Assembly (NCBI GenBank): GCA_965243245.1
Contig: OZ251536.1
Location: forward strand, 620,001-684,000
Source of the DNA: JAYQKL01 sp965243245
GTDB taxonomy: Bacteria > Pseudomonadota > Alphaproteobacteria > RS24
Direction of reading: 5' to 3'
DNA length: 64,000 bases
The notes below the pieces were generated by a model. The model had not been told where the DNA came from, searched no databases, and saw nothing but the letters and a program-made list of their open reading frames with translations. This document shows, piece by piece, positions 61,960 through 64,000 of this stretch. Each line of letters begins with the position of its first letter. Positions within the stretch are counted from its first letter, which is position 1. Position numbers and translations under genes: made by a program.

Positions 61960-62484
61960 ATGCAAACTCAGTTACAAAAATCATGGTATCTAGTACAGTT
62001 CAAACCGAACTGCCATCAACTCGCAACCCGCAACTTGAGACGCCAAGGGTTTGAAACATTCCTCCCTTTACAAGAAATAACAAAGCGCAAACCCTCAAAA
62101 TTTACCACTCAATTGCGCCCTCTTTTTCCGGGCTACATGTTTGTCTCTTTCAATCTTACACAAGATCCTTCACAGGTTTCATGGCAAAAAATCAATAGCA
62201 CAATGGGCGTATCACGACTTGTCAGCTCGAATGGCCGGCCGCGCCCCGTGCCACTAGAACTCATTACTAATCTTATGTTGCGCTGTGACAAGTCTGGCAA
62301 ATTATCGCCTGCAACTTTGTTCAAACAGGGCGAATATGTGCAATTTCTTAACGGCCCCTTTGCCAATTTTATAGCTAAAGTAGAAAAGACTGATGCCCTG
62401 CAAAGGGTCTGGGTACTCTTGGACGCCATGGGTCAAATAACACGTGTTCAAGCCAAACCCGGTCAACTTATAACAGGCTCATAG
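61960..62484 (+). CDS. NusG/RfaH-family transcription antitermination factor
   Basis: A 174-residue NusG paralogue. NGN domain: SWYLVQFKPNCHQLATRNLRRQGFETFLP and LFPGYMFVSFNL; KOW-like C-terminal domain around GEYVQFLNGPFANFIAKVE. Specialised NusG paralogues (RfaH, LoaP, UpxY) are typically encoded beside long polysaccharide operons and suppress premature termination within them. Here it is divergent from the 13-kb minus-strand cluster, so action in trans is inferred. It is too short and divergent to be housekeeping NusG, and no secE-rplK context is present. Confidence 0.9.
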   Translation: MQTQLQKSWYLVQFKPNCHQLATRNLRRQGFETFLPLQEITKRKPSKFTTQLRPLFPGYMFVSFNLTQDPSQVSWQKINSTMGVSRLVSSNGRPRPVPLELITNLMLRCDKSGKLSPATLFKQGEYVQFLNGPFANFIAKVEKTDALQRVWVLLDAMGQITRVQAKPGQLITGS

Positions 62485-62493
62485 CAGCTAAGT

Positions 62494-62519
62494 GCTTTTA
62501 CACTTCGCTTTTACACCAC
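62494..62519. repeat. 13-bp tandem repeat (x2) after the NusG-like gene
   Basis: gcttttacacttc (62494-62506) and gcttttacaccac (62507-62519) start 9 bp after the stop codon. Confidence 0.7.
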
Positions 62520-62604
62520 CCAAAATACCGTTAGCAATGGACCTTAATTAAGTGTTATGGCACAAATTATGCCAATATATGCATTAAAAGTTTGGAGAAA
62601 AAAA

Positions 62605-62658
62605 ATGATAACAGCTCACATAATGCTAAGTTTTAATATTAAGATTAAACTCGACTAA
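62605..62658 (+). CDS. Possible 17-residue leader peptide
   Basis: ATG 62605 has GGAG at 62594-62597 and encodes 17 residues (MITAHIMLSFNIKIKLD) ending 12 bp before the next start. It may be a leader ORF for the membrane protein gene or chance. Confidence 0.22.
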   Translation: MITAHIMLSFNIKIKLD

Positions 62659-62670
62659 AGGAGATTAAAT

Positions 62671-63054
62671 ATGATTACTAAAATTCTACGTGTTCTGATG
62701 GCACTTCCGGCAATTATTTTCATCATTTTTGCTTTTCGTTGGTTATTTTATCCGGCGCATATAGCTCCCGAATTTGGCATGCCAGTCTTAGAAGGTATCG
62801 GTCTTAGCACTCAGCTGGGCGATATGTTCAGTGCATTTCTCGTGCTGGGTCTATCGGTACTTGCTGGCATTATGAGCGGTCAGCGGATTTGGTTCTATCC
62901 GCCCATTATGTTTTTAGCTTTTGCGGCATTCGGGCGGGTTGTCGCTTGGGGACTGCATGATGCGACACTTGCAAACCAACTCATTATGCAAGAGATCTTA
63001 ATTGCAAGCCTATGGTTCTTTGGTTCTAAATATACCTGCCGAGATACAAAATAA
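62671..63054 (+). CDS. Small four-helix membrane protein
   Basis: A 127-residue hydrophobic protein with four predicted membrane segments. It has FRWLFYPAHIAPEFGMPVLEG after TM1 and GRVVAWGLHDAT before TM4. GGAG lies 7 bp before ATG 62671. I do not recognise a named family with confidence; the layout resembles small DUF4345-like membrane proteins. Its TAA overlaps the next ATG (TAATG), so it is co-translated with the DsbA-like gene. Confidence 0.6.
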   Translation: MITKILRVLMALPAIIFIIFAFRWLFYPAHIAPEFGMPVLEGIGLSTQLGDMFSAFLVLGLSVLAGIMSGQRIWFYPPIMFLAFAAFGRVVAWGLHDATLANQLIMQEILIASLWFFGSKYTCRDTK

Positions 63055-64000
63055 TGACCCAAGTTACAAAACAAAAAGGGGCCGCCGCCAGCGACCCTTC
63101 ACGGCTTGCACGCTGGTTGACATCAAAGCTCATAACAACAATCGCCAGTGAAAAATCACTCAATCGCAAAAGAGGCAAGGCAGAAAGATTACGCCAAAAA
63201 GAAAAACGCCGTCATGTCGTGGAATATTTTCATCAAATAGATGATGGATATTCAGACCTTGCCATCCAGATGCTCGCCCCTTTGCAAGAGCAATATGATA
63301 TTGACATAAGCGTGCATTTGGTGACAGCCGAACAAGGCGCAAACACCCCTGAGCCTAAATTATTACAGCAATTATCGCATCTTGATGCGGCTCTCATTGC
63401 GCCTTATTATGGTGTCAATTATCCTGCCATTATGTCACCAGAAGATGTGATGAGACTGCAAGATAAATATGCCACGCCCTCTGATGATGGCTTGTTACAT
63501 AACTTGTTACAAAGACAAGCTAAGGGGGATGCACGCCGGCGTCAACTTGGTCACTATAGTGGGGCGATGTTTTATTATGCAGGCGAATGGTATTGGGGGG
63601 TTGACCGTCTTTACCATTTGGAAGAGCGTTTGATGGCTCTGGGAGCTGGTAAATGCGCACCGACACCACTTGCACTTCTTGCACCGTGCCCTGATATAGA
63701 AATAGCCGAAACAAAAGATAATGGGAGCTTAACGCTTGAATTTTATGTATCCTTGCGCAGTCCCTATACGGCTATCGCGTGGGATAGAACACTGAAACTG
63801 GCTCAAGAAACGGGCGTAAATCTCATTATTAAACCGGTGCTTCCGATGGTTATGCGCGGGGTACCAGCGACACGAACAAAGGGGGTGTATATTTTCTGTG
63901 ATGCGGCACGCCAAGCGCGTGCGCAAGATATTCCTTATGGTAATTTTTATGACCCTATCGGTGCCCCTGTTCTAAAATGCTATAGCTTATATGCATGGAT
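63054..64000 (+). CDS. Two-domain DsbA-like (HCCA-isomerase family) protein, 3'-truncated
   Basis: 315 codons are visible before the window edge. No CxxC motif is seen; the fold signature is a thioredoxin-like DsbA domain of the 2-hydroxychromene-2-carboxylate isomerase type, with an N-terminal domain (HHV-type RRHVVEYFHQIDDGYSDLA) and a second domain starting near LTLEFYVSLRSPYTAIAWDR, followed by KPVLPMVMRGVPATRTKG. HCCA isomerase uses glutathione. The duplicated architecture suggests a GST-kappa-like oxidoreductase of unknown substrate. The start overlaps the upstream stop by one base. Confidence 0.75.
   Translation, partial: MTQVTKQKGAAASDPSRLARWLTSKLITTIASEKSLNRKRGKAERLRQKEKRRHVVEYFHQIDDGYSDLAIQMLAPLQEQYDIDISVHLVTAEQGANTPEPKLLQQLSHLDAALIAPYYGVNYPAIMSPEDVMRLQDKYATPSDDGLLHNLLQRQAKGDARRRQLGHYSGAMFYYAGEWYWGVDRLYHLEERLMALGAGKCAPTPLALLAPCPDIEIAETKDNGSLTLEFYVSLRSPYTAIAWDRTLKLAQETGVNLIIKPVLPMVMRGVPATRTKGVYIFCDAARQARAQDIPYGNFYDPIGAPVLKCYSLYAW

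Overview
The window reads as a chromosome segment of a Gram-negative alphaproteobacterium with moderate-to-low GC. The evidence is a set of alphaproteobacterial neighbourhoods: uvrC-pgsA; a petP/petR-like MarR and OmpR pair beside ilvE; proC-ybjN-ubiK; lgt-midA-pgeF; an NADP-isocitrate dehydrogenase next to alaS-recA; a DksA that has lost most zinc ligands; and a MoxR/VWA pair. A marine SAR116-like (Puniceispirillales) origin is my guess; no rRNA or tRNA is present to settle it. There is no CRISPR array, insertion sequence or recognisable prophage.

Layout. 1-21.3 kb is housekeeping: DNA repair (uvrC, recA), phospholipid and lipoprotein synthesis (pgsA, lgt), amino acids (ilvE, proC), PRPP synthesis (prs), translation (rpsD, alaS, trmJ), TCA cycle (icd) and a MarR/response-regulator/histidine-kinase operon. 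21.3-23.3 kb is an accessory island: an uncharacterised 106-aa protein, a DUF805 membrane protein, two diverged tandem copies of what looks like a ~300-nt structured RNA, and an overlapping pair of small ORFs, one membrane-anchored. 23.3-26.4 kb is metabolic (ferredoxin reductase, chorismate mutase, [2Fe-2S] ferredoxin, dipeptide epimerase). 26.4-34 kb is a first envelope region: glycosyltransferase, two methyltransferases, an alpha/alpha-toroid protein, a GPH-type symporter and an O-antigen-ligase/glycosyltransferase fusion. 34-36 kb is a PCu(A)C-ZnuC-ZnuB metal operon, 36.1-39.5 kb the divergent biotin genes bioA / bioF-bioD, and 39.5-48.3 kb mixed genes (SlyX, patatin-like, 2-hydroxyacid dehydrogenase, SixA, RpoN, a CLC channel with CBS domains, beta-carbonic anhydrase, a KstD-like flavoprotein).

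48.4-61.6 kb is a long, mostly AT-richer, single-direction surface polysaccharide cluster. It starts with an EPS-associated winged-helix regulator and contains ugd, a WlbA/WbpB-like oxidoreductase, an acyltransferase, a DegT aminotransferase, Wzx, a Wzy-like polymerase, glycosyltransferases, and the WbpG-HisH-HisF amidotransfer trio that makes acetamidino sugars. A NusG/RfaH-like factor is encoded divergently. The window ends in a small membrane protein and a truncated two-domain DsbA-like protein.

Two features stand out. The first is the tandem RNA pair: the copies keep their 5' and 3' blocks, differ in the middle, and show compensatory changes in a hairpin and in a predicted long-range pairing. 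The second is that short perfect or near-perfect tandem duplications (9-21 bp, 2-5 copies) recur across the window, mostly at stop codons, start codons or short spacers.
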